Shown: positions 1 to 12,067, counted from the stretch's first letter. The stretch: DNA of 64,000 nucleotides from Thuidium tamariscinum (GCA_947034885.2 OX344754.2:3596001-3660000), one strand, 5' to 3'. Made by a program: numbers and translations. Notes: generated by a model from the letters alone, not told the origin.

Positions 1-345
1 TAAATATTTTTTATTTATTTGAATAGATTTGAATAAATATCAGAAGATTCCAATGTACTTAACAACTTTTAATATATTTAAAAAAATATTGTAGTAATAA
101 AATTTAAATAGATGATTTGAAGATTTCTAAAAGATTTTAAATGATTTCTAAAGTATCCTAAAAGATTTTTGAAGGATTCTAATTCCACAAACTTCCAAAA
201 ATATGAAACAACTTGGGTTAGATGTTAATTCCACTTGTCTTTCAAGGGACATGTATTCAAAAATATTTCAAGATGTTTCACCTCCCCCAAATTCCGTTTC
301 AACCCTTACATCGGCAATTACTGAGCCTTCTACCGTACTGCACTT
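1..345 (+). repeat. Truncated AGGTAG-clan MITE, right part
   Basis: From about 181 to 337 the sequence matches the right half of a dispersed element also seen at 13770-14091, 17580-17755 and 44460-45021. Shared blocks are the run beginning TAATTCCACAAA, the block ATATGAAACAACTTGGGTTA, and an end near TTCTACCGTA. Bases 1-180 are AT-rich, carry no recognisable feature, and may be degraded element sequence. Only one half is present, so boundaries are approximate. Confidence 0.5.
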
Positions 346-689
346 TTCTTGCATAGCATGACATTGGATGGAATATCACAAAATACAATGACTACTCATA
401 TGGGAAGTGGATTGTACAACACTTCAATCTTATAATATGAAATGATATACATAATCATACACAGTTACATAGTACTAAAGTGACTCCAAACACAAACTAT
501 CTTGTAGTACCGTTGGTCTACCACAATGTTGCTCCAAAAATAGAGACAACGCTTTTCCGAAGGTATACATACATCCACACTATTTGAGTGAAGAAAAAAC
601 ATTCAGTCAGCATGGATTGAGGCTATACACCTGTACATAGCAAAAATAAAAACAAGAGATGGACAAAGAGGCAGCATCCACCATCATGG

Positions 690-1085
690 ACCATAGAACT
701 CTAAATTCAAGTCAAGAGCAGGTGTAACATAGCTAGGGTAGTCCTCTGAGCCCTCCATGTCCTAGACCTCAGATGCATCCATGTAGTACTGATTCTCAAC
801 ACTACGAAACTCATAATCGTTGTCCTCAGCGAAGTCATCATTGCATCGATCAAAGCCTGTGACTGCCTCCTGCCTACCAAAGTTGAACTCTAATTGCACC
901 GTCACATCTTCAGCATGCAAGCGACGATGGGCTTGAGTCCCATAGTATTGGTCATCCTCTGGGTTTACTTCATTTTATTGTTGACTACCCTGACTACCTT
1001 CCATGCAAGCATCCATCACTGACTGTCTATATTGCAAGTAAGGGTCCGGAACAACACATCCACGTCCTACTGCAATTGTCCTAGT
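690..1085 (-). pseudogene. Degenerate transposon-derived coding sequence
   Basis: Read on the minus strand, this stretch translates into protein-like sequence rich in Asp, Glu, Tyr and Gln (for example around NPEDDQYYGTQ and DDFAEDNDYEF), broken by at least two stop codons. Base composition is less AT-rich than its surroundings. It directly follows the Harbinger-like ORF1 remnant at 1150-2270 in the same orientation, so I infer it belongs to the same dead transposon. I do not recognise a specific domain. Confidence 0.35.
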
Positions 1086-1149
1086 CACTACAAAACAAAA
1101 TGGAAAACTGAATATCATCAGCAAATGTTATATTTACATGCAGAGCTTA

Positions 1150-2270
1150 TTCTCAGTGAAGTACACAAGAAGGCTATGAGGCATGAACAAAAAATAAAAT
1201 AACATTACATCGGCAGACTTGTTGGTTGGGCATATTCCGGAGGTGGCTCTCTCTTAGGAATAACCTTGTCAATAGGGTTGCTTCTCACCCTTCGAAGAGC
1301 TGCATGGACCCTTTGCTGCAACTCTTCTTCTAACTCCATATGAATGGGAAGAGGGCAGTTGTGGATGATCGCTTTGCGCACATGACTCTCTGTTAAATGA
1401 GCTTCAAGCTTCTTCAATTCCTCCTCCTATCTTAACTTCAAATACCTTGCTACTGTGCTTGAAATTGCAGTGTCTATTTTATATGTCATAATCATTATAA
1501 CATTTTGCTCTTCCAAGAGTTAGTTTTTTTTTAATATGGCCTCTGCCATGGCTTTTGTAGTTGTGGCTTGCTCCTTAGTAGTATTGTCGGCATCATAGCT
1601 AGTTTTGTGGTCTTCTTTGGCTTTCTTCACACCTTGAGGTCAAAGCCTTGTCAAAGTAGAGTTGCCACCACCGCCACCGTCGCCACTGTCGGCATCGTCG
1701 TCGTCAGTGCTACTACAAGGTTTGACATGAGCACTATCGGAGTTGGAAGGTGCATCTTTTTGCTTCATGGGTGGAGTCAACACTTTCTCTTGGGTGTTAC
1801 CAGAATTCCAACAAGGGATATCTTTGACGAGCTCTCAAATATGCATGTACGTAAATTCAGCGTTCTTAGGATTCTTCAAGCAATACACTTCCAAGGCTTG
1901 GCGCTACACATATTGAGCGTTGGCACCACTAACGTTGAGATTAGAGCATTGCTGTAGGACACCAATATAATTTGATACATTATGCTTTATAGTGGCCCAC
2001 TTTGTCTCCAACGATTGCATGGATCAAAATTTCAGAGGTTGCCTTTTGTTATAATGTGTGCAAATATTGTCCCAAAAAGCGAACAATTTTTGACCATTCC
2101 CAGTAATCAAGTCTTGTGAAATGGCTAAGACGCTTCAAGTAAGTTGGCGTTCCTCTTTTGTTGTAAAATTCTTGCCTTTTGTAGCCTTGTCCCTTTGCTG
2201 TGCACTTGAATCATGAAGTTCACCACTATTGTTCTCCTATACAAACACCACATCAATCACATAAGTTCTA
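1150..2270 (-). pseudogene. PIF/Harbinger-type ORF1 (Myb/SANT-like, NAM-associated C terminus) pseudogene
   Basis: The minus strand encodes the conserved core of the plant Myb/SANT-like ORF1 protein of PIF/Harbinger transposons. Recognisable pieces are GKNFTTKEERQLT, then QDLITGNGQKLFAFWDNIC, then LETKWATIKHNVS and IGVLQQCSNLNVSG, then KNPKNAEFTYMH (about 2180 down to 1840). A C-terminal part rich in Glu and Leu (KKLEAHLTESHV, 1205-1417) resembles the NAM-associated C-terminal helix. Several in-frame stops interrupt it, so it is not functional. In autonomous elements ORF1 binds DNA and works with a DDE transposase; no transposase is seen nearby. The family assignment rests on motif recognition by eye. 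Confidence 0.65.
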
Positions 2271-2670
2271 ACTAAACTTCCTGTTCAACTTTAGGAATGA
2301 AGGCACCATGCATAAAGCCTTACAAAAATTAACATGAATAAATAGACCAACTTTTGATAAGGCATTTCGGTTGTCTACATTCCTCCTATATTGGCACATA
2401 CATCACACTCTAGCAAGCACATGATATTGAATTTCATTCTAGTAATACCATTGATGACAATAGTAATTCCTATTGTGAAAAAAACTAAGTGCAATTACTT
2501 GCATGAACAATTGCAAATTGCAAGCAATGAAATAAAACATACATGAAGCAGAGAAAAAATAGCAGAAGCATCTACATTTAATCAAAGCAAATATGAGAAG
2601 GAATGTGGCTATGATGGTCGATAGAACATGCTTGAAGAGGAATGGAAAGCAAATCATGCAAAATTGTACA

Positions 2671-3399
2671 GGGTGATTGTAAGAAACATTTGTCCTATTT
2701 TTTGTCCCCTTGACCTCCAATAGGTAGTTTTTTGCTCATAACTTTTGCATCATTTTCCCTATCAACTTGAAATTTGGAATGAAGGTGCACACAAAAGTTT
2801 TATATGTTGCGTAATTTTTTCAATTTTTTCAAAATTATTTTACTATTTTTAAACTGCCCTCGATTGGCTGTCTACCTTGGCCATTTTGGGGGGTTTTAGT
2901 CCTATTTTTGACCCAAAAATGCAAATTTTGAGATGAAAATTGGCATGCAAGGACCTCACCTAAAGTTACACAATACCACAAAGAGATTTTTTGAAAATAC
3001 TATACTGTTCAACCTCCACATGTCGTCAAAGTGGCTGACTTTGTGCAAGTGTAGAGAGTAGAATTTATTTTTTCCAAAGATGAAATTTGTAAGAAAAGAA
3101 AGCCCTTTATTTTAAGAAAAAATGGATTTTTCATTTTCATTTTTTGAATTTTTTTACTATTTTTACCAAATTAGTGAAAAAAGAGCTATTTTCATTGTAT
3201 TTTCCATTGTCTATAACATTTAGAGAAAAAAATTCTTAGGTCTGAATTTCAAGAGACATAATATTATCATTGCTCTTCAAATTATCCATATTTTTTTCAA
3301 TTTAAAATTTTTTTATTTCAAAGGGTCATAGGACTCACAGGACTCATTGATTTTGAGCCATTTTGAGCCAAAACCGGTAAGTGTTTCTTGCAATGATCC
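2671..3399. mobile_element. Family C non-autonomous DNA transposon, copy 1
   Basis: A 729-bp element with inverted ends GGGTGATTGTAAGAAAC and GTTTCTTGCAATGATCC, flanked by the 4-bp direct repeat TACA (2667-2670 and 3400-3403). It has no coding capacity. It lies between the Harbinger-like ORF1 remnant and the GC-richer stretch at 3.7-4.5 kb. Five more copies occur in the window (24747, 27260, 29365, 33458, 35059). Confidence 0.8.
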
Positions 3400-3403
3400 T
3401 ACA

Positions 3404-4700
3404 CAGCAATCTTCCTCTTTGCTCACATGGGATTGCAAAAATTATGAGATTTACAGATGACTATCATTTTTGAAATAAAGGAATGCAGCTTACCAATGAA
3501 TTACATATGCGTCATGGTCTTCCTCGTGTTCGACCTACTCATTTGCCTAAACCCTAAATTTGAGAAAAATATTCGGTATCCCTAACAGATAAGGCAGTAA
3601 AACTGTTCAAACTGGCTCAAATGGCGCAATGTAGGATACAAAGATTTCAGACCTTCTTATCTCACTTCAACCATAATTCAAGAAAAAACCTAATTTGGCA
3701 AAAAAGGTAACTAACCTTTTGAGATGGCACAATTTTGGACAGAGGTATTCGTTCCCCTTCTAATCCGCGATCAACTCCTGGACGGCGAGCTACTAAACCT
3801 CCGCAGTTTGTTGGCGGTGTACTATCTCTCCGACTTGCGGTGACGCTCCGACTTGTAGTTGGCATTGCGGACCTGCTCCCTACTAGTCTTCCTCCACAAC
3901 CCTGGCCTTGTGACCCATTTGGAGCCCACCCAATCGCCCACTACGCCTTGCCGCTAATTGCGTCGCCACTCTGCAAACATGCTCCAACAATCCTTGCACT
4001 AGTCCGCTCCGTTCAACACCACTTTCGCTGCTGTTTACATCGGCTCTTCTTTGCTCTTCTTTGGTATCACCGAAATGCCAGCTTCCTCTATCTTCCGTAG
4101 AAAATTCCAACCCGCCCCCTACACCAAACCCTTGCTCATACTGTGCATTTGTTGTACTGCTAGACTGTGTGAGACCTTCACCTCGACCTTTACCTCGATT
4201 ATAACCTGTTGGTTGACTTGAATTACTGGCAGTGTTGTAGTTGAAACTCCCTCCACACACCAATCCTTGCCTTCCAACCATTACATATGACGTTCAAACA
4301 TACGTGCTCTACGTACACACAATGGCCTTTGTACCTGGAAGAATGAGATAGAAGTCCGGGACTATACTTTGGGAAGAGAGCCACAACACATACCGCGCTT
4401 GGCCCCCCACTCTCCATTTCACCGTCCTTTCGGGAAGATTTGTTGTGACCAGACATTTTTTGAGTCTCGTCTTGCGCACAGTGGGGAATTCACTGTTGCC
4501 CAGCCTGGCTAAATACCCAGTTTGAGGCATATCTTGCGCCTCGATGGGGATGGTCTTAAGAGGGAAGGGATAATACTTGTAATACTTCATTCAAAGTGAA
4601 AACTCTGATGGAACCAAATTCATACCTCTTGGATAGTCTTGATTCAAAATACAACTTTAGGTTTAGCGTCTTATAACCTTTAGGATCTTGAAAATTATCG
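3404..4700. other. Intergenic, partly GC-richer, no gene recognised
   Basis: Between about 3740 and 4560 the composition is clearly less AT-rich than the flanks, and three overlapping minus-strand reading frames (132, 77 and 93 codons) are open. The 132-codon frame is rich in Gly, Ser, Gln and Glu and starts with MVGRQGLVCGG. None matches a family I recognise. It could be the N-terminal part of the transposon ORF1 downstream or random open frame in GC-richer DNA. Confidence 0.4.
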
Positions 4701-4739
4701 AATCCATTATAATCATTGATCGAGTTGACTATATGAAAG

Positions 4740-5795
4740 CAAGTACAGTGTCAAATGGAGGCCATAAAAAATACACGCAGAGAATGCACTATGGCTACTC
4801 AAAAGCATTAAAATTTGTAAGCAGAGAATTAGCATTCGATGATAGTCAAGTAGATAAAATATACAAATAGAAAGATAGAGGTGCAATAGCACTAAATGGA
4901 ATTGATGTGAGCAGAGCAAATATGTACCAAGAATTGAATACATGGTACAAATCATGACTCATGCGTTTCGAGATGAAGAAATCGAGTATAAAAATGATGG
5001 GGATCACAATTGCAATATCCTGCAATACAAACATCCACGGTTGCCAGAAATCATCTTGTTTTCAAAATGAGCTTTTGCCGCTTCTTCAAACCCATATAGG
5101 CATGTATGGACATGTCTATCCGGGGTATATAGAGATTGAAACGTGAACCTCAAGCACAACAATTTCTCTCAAGGTACACAATTCTCATGCTAAGCTGCAC
5201 AAAACCAGAATTAAAACGTCAATTCCGTCAAATTAGCAATCGATTCCGAGGGTCATGTTGACATTGAAATTAGCTTGTTGTACTCATAGATATTCAAATT
5301 GCATTTCATCTTTTGACATTGTACCGTGCTAAGCTAGGATTTCCACCCTAAATCTCCTCCCGGCTCCCTAAATAATATCATTTATTTTCTTGCTTGAAGG
5401 TCTACAGCTCCAATTTTTTGATAATGTATAACGCTAAATTAACGAAATTTGAAGTTCTTCAATATGAATTATCTACTCTAAATTTGAATTACCTTAAAAA
5501 ATCTCAATGAAAATGGACACTAGGATCGTATCATCTGATAATGAGGCATGAGAAAGCCTTGAGAAAACTAAGTGTTAAAAAGTGCTGGAAAGAAGGAGAT
5601 TATTTTGGCTTGTACTATAGCCCCGCTCTACATACTACCTATAGATTTCACATCCTTACCGAGATTATACAACTATTGGTTGTAATTTCCTCAAAATTCA
5701 CTTAAAAAAGACATCTGCATAAGGTACAACTTCCTTCTCAATTTCTGAATTTAAAAAGAAAAAATAGACTTGAGTGTATAAGATGATATGATATG
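4740..5795 (-). pseudogene. Displaced copy of the phosphatase intron 1-exon 2-intron 2 segment
   Basis: About 1.05 kb aligns collinearly with 41315-42320 of the lipid phosphate phosphatase gene, in the same orientation. The copied exon 2 (near 4930-5014) still reads IAIVIPIIFILDFF on the minus strand but is diverged downstream, with changes in the HHSILG block. The similarity stops close to the exon 1 donor site, and exons 1 and 3-7 are absent. Because introns are kept, this is a DNA-level duplication and not a retrocopy. No product is expected. Confidence 0.8.
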
Positions 5796-6790
5796 ATATG
5801 GCTTCGTAAGACACCAGTCACCCGGACTGGAAAAGTTATACTACTGATATATAGAAAGCCGGTTAGCAATTGCATGATGCAAGTTCCAATCACAACATTC
5901 TTGAAAAGTCTTGGTACACCGGGTTTTGATCTTTACATGCAACCAGGTTGCATTTTCTGGAGAGCAAGGAAAAGACACCCGAATAATTTTGTTACAGGTA
6001 GGAGAATCCCTGTGCAACCAAGAGACAGAAGATATCTGTCAACAATACAAATTAAATGTTCAACTTAGAAATGCATACAAGACTTTCCTCCACGTTTACA
6101 AATTGCGACCCATATCAACAGCATGAATTTAATTTCAGAGCTCATCGTGCGCACTTGGTGCTGGAGCCCAAACTTGCACACCAGAAAAGGTAGTAGTCAT
6201 AGGGTCCCATTTAATTTCTCTGGGTGGCCTGCACAATACTCCTACGCTTGAGGTATGTAACAAATCTCTGCCTCCAACAGTAACCACATCACCAACATCA
6301 AAACCCTAAATGAAATGACCTAAAATACGGTATGTGCAAACCCCAATAAATGCAAATCTCTTGACACTTTCTTCAAATAGAAACAAAATGCTACCACTAT
6401 TGTTAAGGTTGTCACACAATGCGGGTGATAAGGGGTCGATACAAGCACTAGATTAAAGAGATAGCCCAACGTCACTACCAGCAACTCCTACCCCGCGACT
6501 CTCTTCGCCATCCGTCGCCATTCCTCACAGTCAAATTCCGTTTTATCTTCTTCACTGTAGTTTGAGTCAATTTGTTGAACTGGCAATTCCTAACTATGTT
6601 TAAGGGTACCAATTAATTAACCCTTGATGTACAAAATGGAGAATCAAACTAACTTATACCATCAATAGGGAGAAAATGATCCGGGTGGATTGGCCCCCTC
6701 GCTCAGCCTTACCATGTTTTACTAGAGGTGCAATTAAAACAAAAGCCTCCTAGTTTGGGCCGTGATCACCCCTACTTTCTTTACCCCTAG
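5796..6790. other. Intergenic, no feature supported
   Basis: A 91-codon plus-strand frame at 5793-6068 is open, but it starts inside the duplicated phosphatase intron and shows no recognisable domain. The rest has no codon-like organisation. Confidence 0.4.
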
Positions 6791-6794
6791 CTAA

Positions 6795-7080
6795 TTTGGA
6801 GTCTCTGATCGCAAATATGAACTCAAAATTTGCAAAAAGAAACTTGTGTGAATTTTTTTTTAAATTACAGCATTTTATCCAAGTGGCCGAGCGAGGCCAC
6901 GAGGGGGTCAGTTCTCCGTGCCCCAATGAGGCCTTTGGAGGGTTGATGCAAGACGTTAAACCCAGCGCACAAAGGGAGCCCAGCTGGCTGGATTTATCCC
7001 AAGGAAAAACGCTGAATTTTTTTATTTTTTGCATTATTTTTTTGGCAAATTTTGAATTCATATTTGCAATCAACGCCCCC
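6795..7080. repeat. Inverted-repeat element (family D)
   Basis: Inverted arms near 6805-6840 (GCAAATATGAACTCAAAATT) and 7040-7075 (AATTTTGAATTCATATTTGC) bracket a GC-richer centre. The arms explain why both strands show open frames with similar peptides. Parts of the centre and of the flanks recur at 15628-15876 (GGGGTCTCTGATT and the GTTAAACCC block). Confidence 0.6.
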
Positions 7081-7204
7081 ATGTTTGGTTGGTCAGGGCT
7101 AGAACATACCCTAGATATGGCTCAAAATAGGGTTTGTTTCCTTAAACTTTTATCCCTATAAAATCCCAAATTTTTTCCTGTTGGGCCCACTGTGTAAGTT
7201 AGAT

Positions 7205-7590
7205 TTAGTGTATAGTGGAAACACCTACAATGGCCAGTTTAAGCAATTCAACATACTTGGAGGCATTTTTTTGTAAAAATAATATTTTTATAGTATTAGT
7301 GAGTGAAAATCATGAATATCTAAAAAAAATTCAAATGCAATACGTGATTTCTATAAATTTTCAAAAGTGTTGGCTCCCTAAACCACTGGAACTGTCCTAT
7401 AGGTGTACTCTAAACTGAACTCTACTAAAATCACTTGTCAATGAATGAAAATTATACATGTGTCTTACAACTACATCAACAAATTAAAATTAAACATTTG
7501 TAGGACACTTTAATGAATGCTTATGAATAGATTTAGTAATACTCTAGGATTCAAAAATGTGTACAGGGACAAAAATGGGTGTTTCAACCT
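7205..7590 (+). repeat. Family B MITE, copy 1
   Basis: Begins near TATAGTGGAAACACCTACAA and shares the blocks GAATTCAACATA-like, TTGGAGGCA, TAAAAATAATATTT and GTTGGCTCCCT with copies at about 21940-22140 (inverted) and 44560-44915. The right end is probably near GGGTGTTTCAACC at about 7577. No coding capacity. Confidence 0.5.
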
Positions 7591-8820
7591 TACTAAAGGA
7601 GTGACTCTTTTAACTATTTCCAAACCACTACTAAATCTACAAATTTTGACTCAAATATGTCTAACTTCACTTTGTTTGACTTTTTCAAGAGTGAAGAATT
7701 ATAGTTAAATAAAGTCACAATCAATTCACTCCATCTAAACTATATAGGCTAGTTAGAATGCAAAGAATTGGACAACTTCATGAAGGTACACCAAGTTATG
7801 TACTTGTCTTTTGAGCCACCAACCATTGACAACCATCACTATCTACCATGAACTACCTATCACTGTTTGGTGGATTTCCTCTCCCCCCATCACAAAATTA
7901 GGAGCTGTCCATTGTCCAATGTGTGTCAAAAAACATTCCACCCTCATTCAAGAAAAATCAATAGCCATTGGATCGATACATAATACATATATGAATATGA
8001 ATATGATATGGTAATATGAATATGAAAATATACATACAATAGTTCAAATATAGATACAACATACAAGATATAGCATACTATATACATACAAGATATGACA
8101 TATAAGATTTGTCCCATACTGATTGCATTGAGCCCCACCTTCTGAAAATTATAAAAAGGAGTGGGGGTGGGATTTTAAAATTTTGAATCTTTTTTTACTT
8201 CTTGATGCATAGTTTTACACTATGCACCATGAAGAGGTGACAACCATCACATTCCAACTAAATGTGAACAACAATAGGGGGAGAAATTCATGAAAGTACA
8301 AAAAAAAATGTAATCTTGAGGTCCCTTTGAAAGCTTTTTACCAACCCAATGTCATTTAGACATTTAAAAAAAAATTCCTAATGACAATTATTGTGGCATC
8401 AATGTTGCAATTGAGCATAATTTGTCTATTTAGGTCCAATATACACTTTTATTGAGTTATGGAGTCTACTAGATTTTTCAAATTTTGGTCTATTTGCTTT
8501 TTCCAGTGTAAATAGGGTTAGCAATTTGACTATGTTCCCATTCTCACATGATAATTTGGAGGATAACTTGTTTTAAAAGGATAATTTGCAGATTAGATGT
8601 CAAGTAGTATAAATCTAAAGATATGAACTTGGACAAATAGATAGGAAGAGTTTAGATGAATAGACATGACTTTCTAGCACTCCCACTTGACTTATAGGCT
8701 AGTTGTCTTTCACTTGTCTCTCTTTCTTTTCCTTCACGCATGCAATAGTCGACTAGAGCTCTCAAGTTTACATCAACTTGTCGATACAATTTCTCAATAT
8801 TAATATATGTAATATTTTAA
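7591..8820. other. AT-rich intergenic DNA
   Basis: No gene seen. A run at 7980-8110 is a degenerate ATATGA/ATATACA low-complexity tract. Confidence 0.4.
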
Positions 8821-8876
8821 GTTGAATTTTGTATTCGCAGTTGGGGTGTAGTGTAGTTTGTAGGTCGATTTAGCAC

Positions 8877-9640
8877 GCTTGCAGGTGGCAAGCAGTTGTG
8901 CGAATCGACTGAGTTAGAGTGCACAAGTGGTACATATCTAATTGTCGTGGCTTGCAGTTGGCAAGTTGTAAGCGGCAATTAGACAAGTATTTGTGTGTAA
9001 AAGTCCTCACAGGTGGTGAGTTTGACAAATCGCAGTTGGCGAGTAGAATTATTGAGTGTCTAGTTGTACACAATTGGTGTTTAAGCAACTACTTGTGAGC
9101 GCTTGCAGGTGGCAAGTCGTCTTTGATTTCTTGAGCAATATTTGTAGATTTATGATGAGACTTAAATGCACAGGTGGTGCAAGTTGAATAAATTAGCTTT
9201 GATTCATTTGCAGATGGCAATTTGAGTGTAGAAGTTAGATAACACAGATGGTGTTCAATTGAGAGAATTTAAGTTGGTCAATTTGCAGTGTTACAAATGG
9301 TGAGCGAATTGTGAGATTAGAGTCAAATTGGCAAAGTGTAAGTACACAGGTGGTGTCTTACAATGTATAGAGTCAATTCGTATTAGCATACAGGTGGTGT
9401 GTTTGTGAGAGATTGATAAATTGTCAAATTAGAATTTCATAGGTGGTGAATCTAATTGACAAGAGCAATGTGTACACATGTGGTGCTTGCGTAATTAATG
9501 TGACAAATTGTTGAGTCTTGCAAGTGGCAAATTAACTTAGAAAGCAGTGAGTGATTAATTGACTAATCGAACTTGGGGTAGGTAAGATCAATTGGAGAGA
9601 ATTGACCACACAGTTGGTAATGGTGTCAAGTTGCTAAATT
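8877..9640 (+). repeat. Array of short hairpins capped by CANNTGG
   Basis: About 16 small inverted repeats occur in 760 bp. Each has a five-base apex AGGTG, AGTTG, AGATG or AAGTG closed by C and G, so every apex contains the E-box consensus CANNTG followed by G. Arms differ between units yet stay complementary: GCTTGC/GCAAGC at 8877-8893, CTTGC/GCAAG at 8951-8965 and 9102-9116, CTCAC/GTGAG at 9006-9020, TCGC/GCGA at 9030-9042, ACAC/GTGT at 9068-9080 and 9344-9356, TGCAC/GTGCA at 9167-9181, AACAC/GTGTT at 9241-9255, CATAC/GTGTG (one GU) at 9387-9401, TTCAT/GTGAA (one GU) at 9436-9450. Several units have further outer stems. The signal decays toward 9.7-10.4 kb. No coding capacity. Confidence 0.75.
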
Positions 9641-12067
9641 TATAAGTTATAAGTCAGGCTAGTTGATACAAAATGGAAGGAAAAGGCAAATGGTCTGTAT
9701 AGTTGCAGTAAATTGTAATGCCATGTACAAGTCTAATTGTGTGATGCATATGGATGGTATTCATGTCAATTTGCCAACTAGCATGGTGTTGGAGTCTAGT
9801 TGACTGAGCAATTGTATTTCAAAAGTTGTAATTAGCAATACTGGCTCATTGTCTAATTGATCAAGTAAAGTCCATTTGATTTAATTATACTGGTGGTTGT
9901 GTAAAATTACGAATTGTTTTAGGAAGAATTAAACATATGAGATTCTATTAAATGATAAGTAACTATGTCAAATTGACTGTGTAGCATTCTAGTTTTAGAA
10001 TTTGGAAATGAAGAAACTCATGGTAGTTGTTTATTAAATTAATTTGTCAACTGGAGACATAGACTGAAGTAATCTCATTATTCAAAATCTGCTAAGTTTA
10101 GTAGACTAAATATTATGTAGAAATGGAATTAAGTCTAATAGATTGTGATTCTTTTTGATATTATGAAGTCATAGGTCTAAGAAATCTAATCTAATTGACT
10201 GTTACATAGAGTCAAGTTGATTAGAATTAAATTTGTACATTGCAGTTGTTCCTCTAACCACCAACAAATCTGGTAGGTAGGAATTGCTTGTGGTTGTTGG
10301 AAATAAATCAATTAAGTCTAAATAGTGAATTTAGGTCTATTAGATAAAGTAGTTAGTATAGATGACTATTTGACATGAACCAATTCAAGTGGAACGGCTG
10401 AGACTATTTGACTTGCTAAAGAGGATTGAATTGACGACCTAAAGAATCAAAATAAATAAAAGGAAAGAATTTAAATTTCTTTTATTTAAAATTAAATTAT
10501 TGCAAATTAAGAGTGATTGCCATGTGAGAGAAAGAAAAGAGGAATTAAATTATAAATAAAATAAATATATAAATATATATATTGCATTAAGTGGCTAGAG
10601 CATGCATAAGACAATTTGACCTCCCCCAGACCAATTGACAAAGAATATTTGACATGAGCCACATACTAGGCAAGACTGTGACGCCATACATTTGGTCTAT
10701 TATAGCATTGGGTTTGTGGACTGTGACCAATTGACATTAGAGATTTTCCTTGGGTTTATTTTATTAAAACGAAACCAAAAACGACATAAATAAGTGTCCA
10801 ACATACGATTACAGTGACCTTAGTCATACAAACGATAGACTTATAGACCTTTCCATGGAAATAACCCCCTAGTAAATTGTCTTGGGATTTTTGTCAAGTA
10901 GGCAAAATCTACATTACAAGTTACCTTGGAAAACCCTTGAAGGATCATGCTTTGTCTTTGAATTTGAAGGTTTTGGCCTTTTGAATTACAACAATTATTT
11001 AATGAATCCTTAAATCTAATGAACAAACATTTTATTACTTCTTAGTTTGTCACCATTCTTTATTTTTGTTCAACTAGAAATTTTACTTGATATGCAAGGA
11101 TTAGAAACCAACAAAATATTTGAGGGTAACATTTGAAGCATATATCATCTATGTTTTGACAAGCATTAGAGAATAAATCAACCTTCTAATAGCCACCAAG
11201 CAACGATATCCTTAAGGATTTTCATGTCATGCCTAGCTCTATAGAACCATACTAACTAGGGGTTTTCAACATTTGACTTCCACAAAGGTAGTTAAGCTAT
11301 AACAATCAAAGTGTAACAAAGGTACCATTTTCTAATCAACTCTAAATCCATTTGAAATTATTAATAAATTTAAAATCCAAAGCATTTAGTAAACTTTTGT
11401 GATTTGGATAGTTAATTTCAAACCAAAAGTCATTTAATTTGGTGTGTTCAAAGAAGAGAAAAGAAGCTCTTTATAAAACTAGGATAGTGGTAGGTAAGAC
11501 AAATTCATGTGGAATATATAAATTAGAATTAATAGAAATTCAATCACTCATAGTTAAATCAAAAGGTAGGAATTGTGTTCAAAATAGGATTTCAAACTTC
11601 ATTTTACGATGATAGAATAAATTTGAACTAAAAAAATTTAGAGAGTCAAGCTATATTGAATCTCCAAAAATCCATTTGAGGTTTAGAGCCTCCAATAAAA
11701 AGTTATAGACAAATTTAGACAAGGTGTTGAAAATGTCAAAAAATGCCTCTTCCAACCTTTCTTTGAATTTTGTCCATAAATTTTTAATGTAGAGGATTTA
11801 AACCTCAAACGCATTTTTGAATCTAAAATTTAGCTTGATTTCTCAACTATTTTTCTATCAAAAATCTTTCTACTATACTAAAATGAAGTCTAAAATTCTA
11901 TTTTGAGTAGAATTCATACTTTTTGACAATGAGAAATCAAGCTCTCATTTTCAAATTATCCCATTCTTTTAGAGGATTCATAATGAACAATTGATTTCAA
12001 TATAAAAGCAACCTTTTCTCCCTTTATTCTCACCAAATGTCAATGAAGTAAGTCTTTTACGTTGTCA
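9641..12067. other. AT-rich intergenic DNA
   Basis: From 9641 to about 10400 short TTGAC/CAATTG words persist, possibly a decayed extension of the hairpin array. From 10400 to 12067 nothing is recognised beyond AT-rich sequence. Confidence 0.4.

Noticed and set aside
1568-1957. 129-codon plus-strand frame with a Val/Ile-rich, membrane-like translation
   Set aside because: It is the antisense of the Harbinger-type ORF1 remnant, whose sense strand carries recognisable domain sequence.
6750-7161. Overlapping 110- and 121-codon frames on opposite strands
   Set aside because: The similar peptides on both strands arise from the terminal inverted arms of the element at 6795-7080.
8877-9640. CRISPR-like array
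   Set aside because: Spacing is irregular and the constant part is only about seven bases inside hairpins whose stems vary; the window is plant nuclear DNA with introns.
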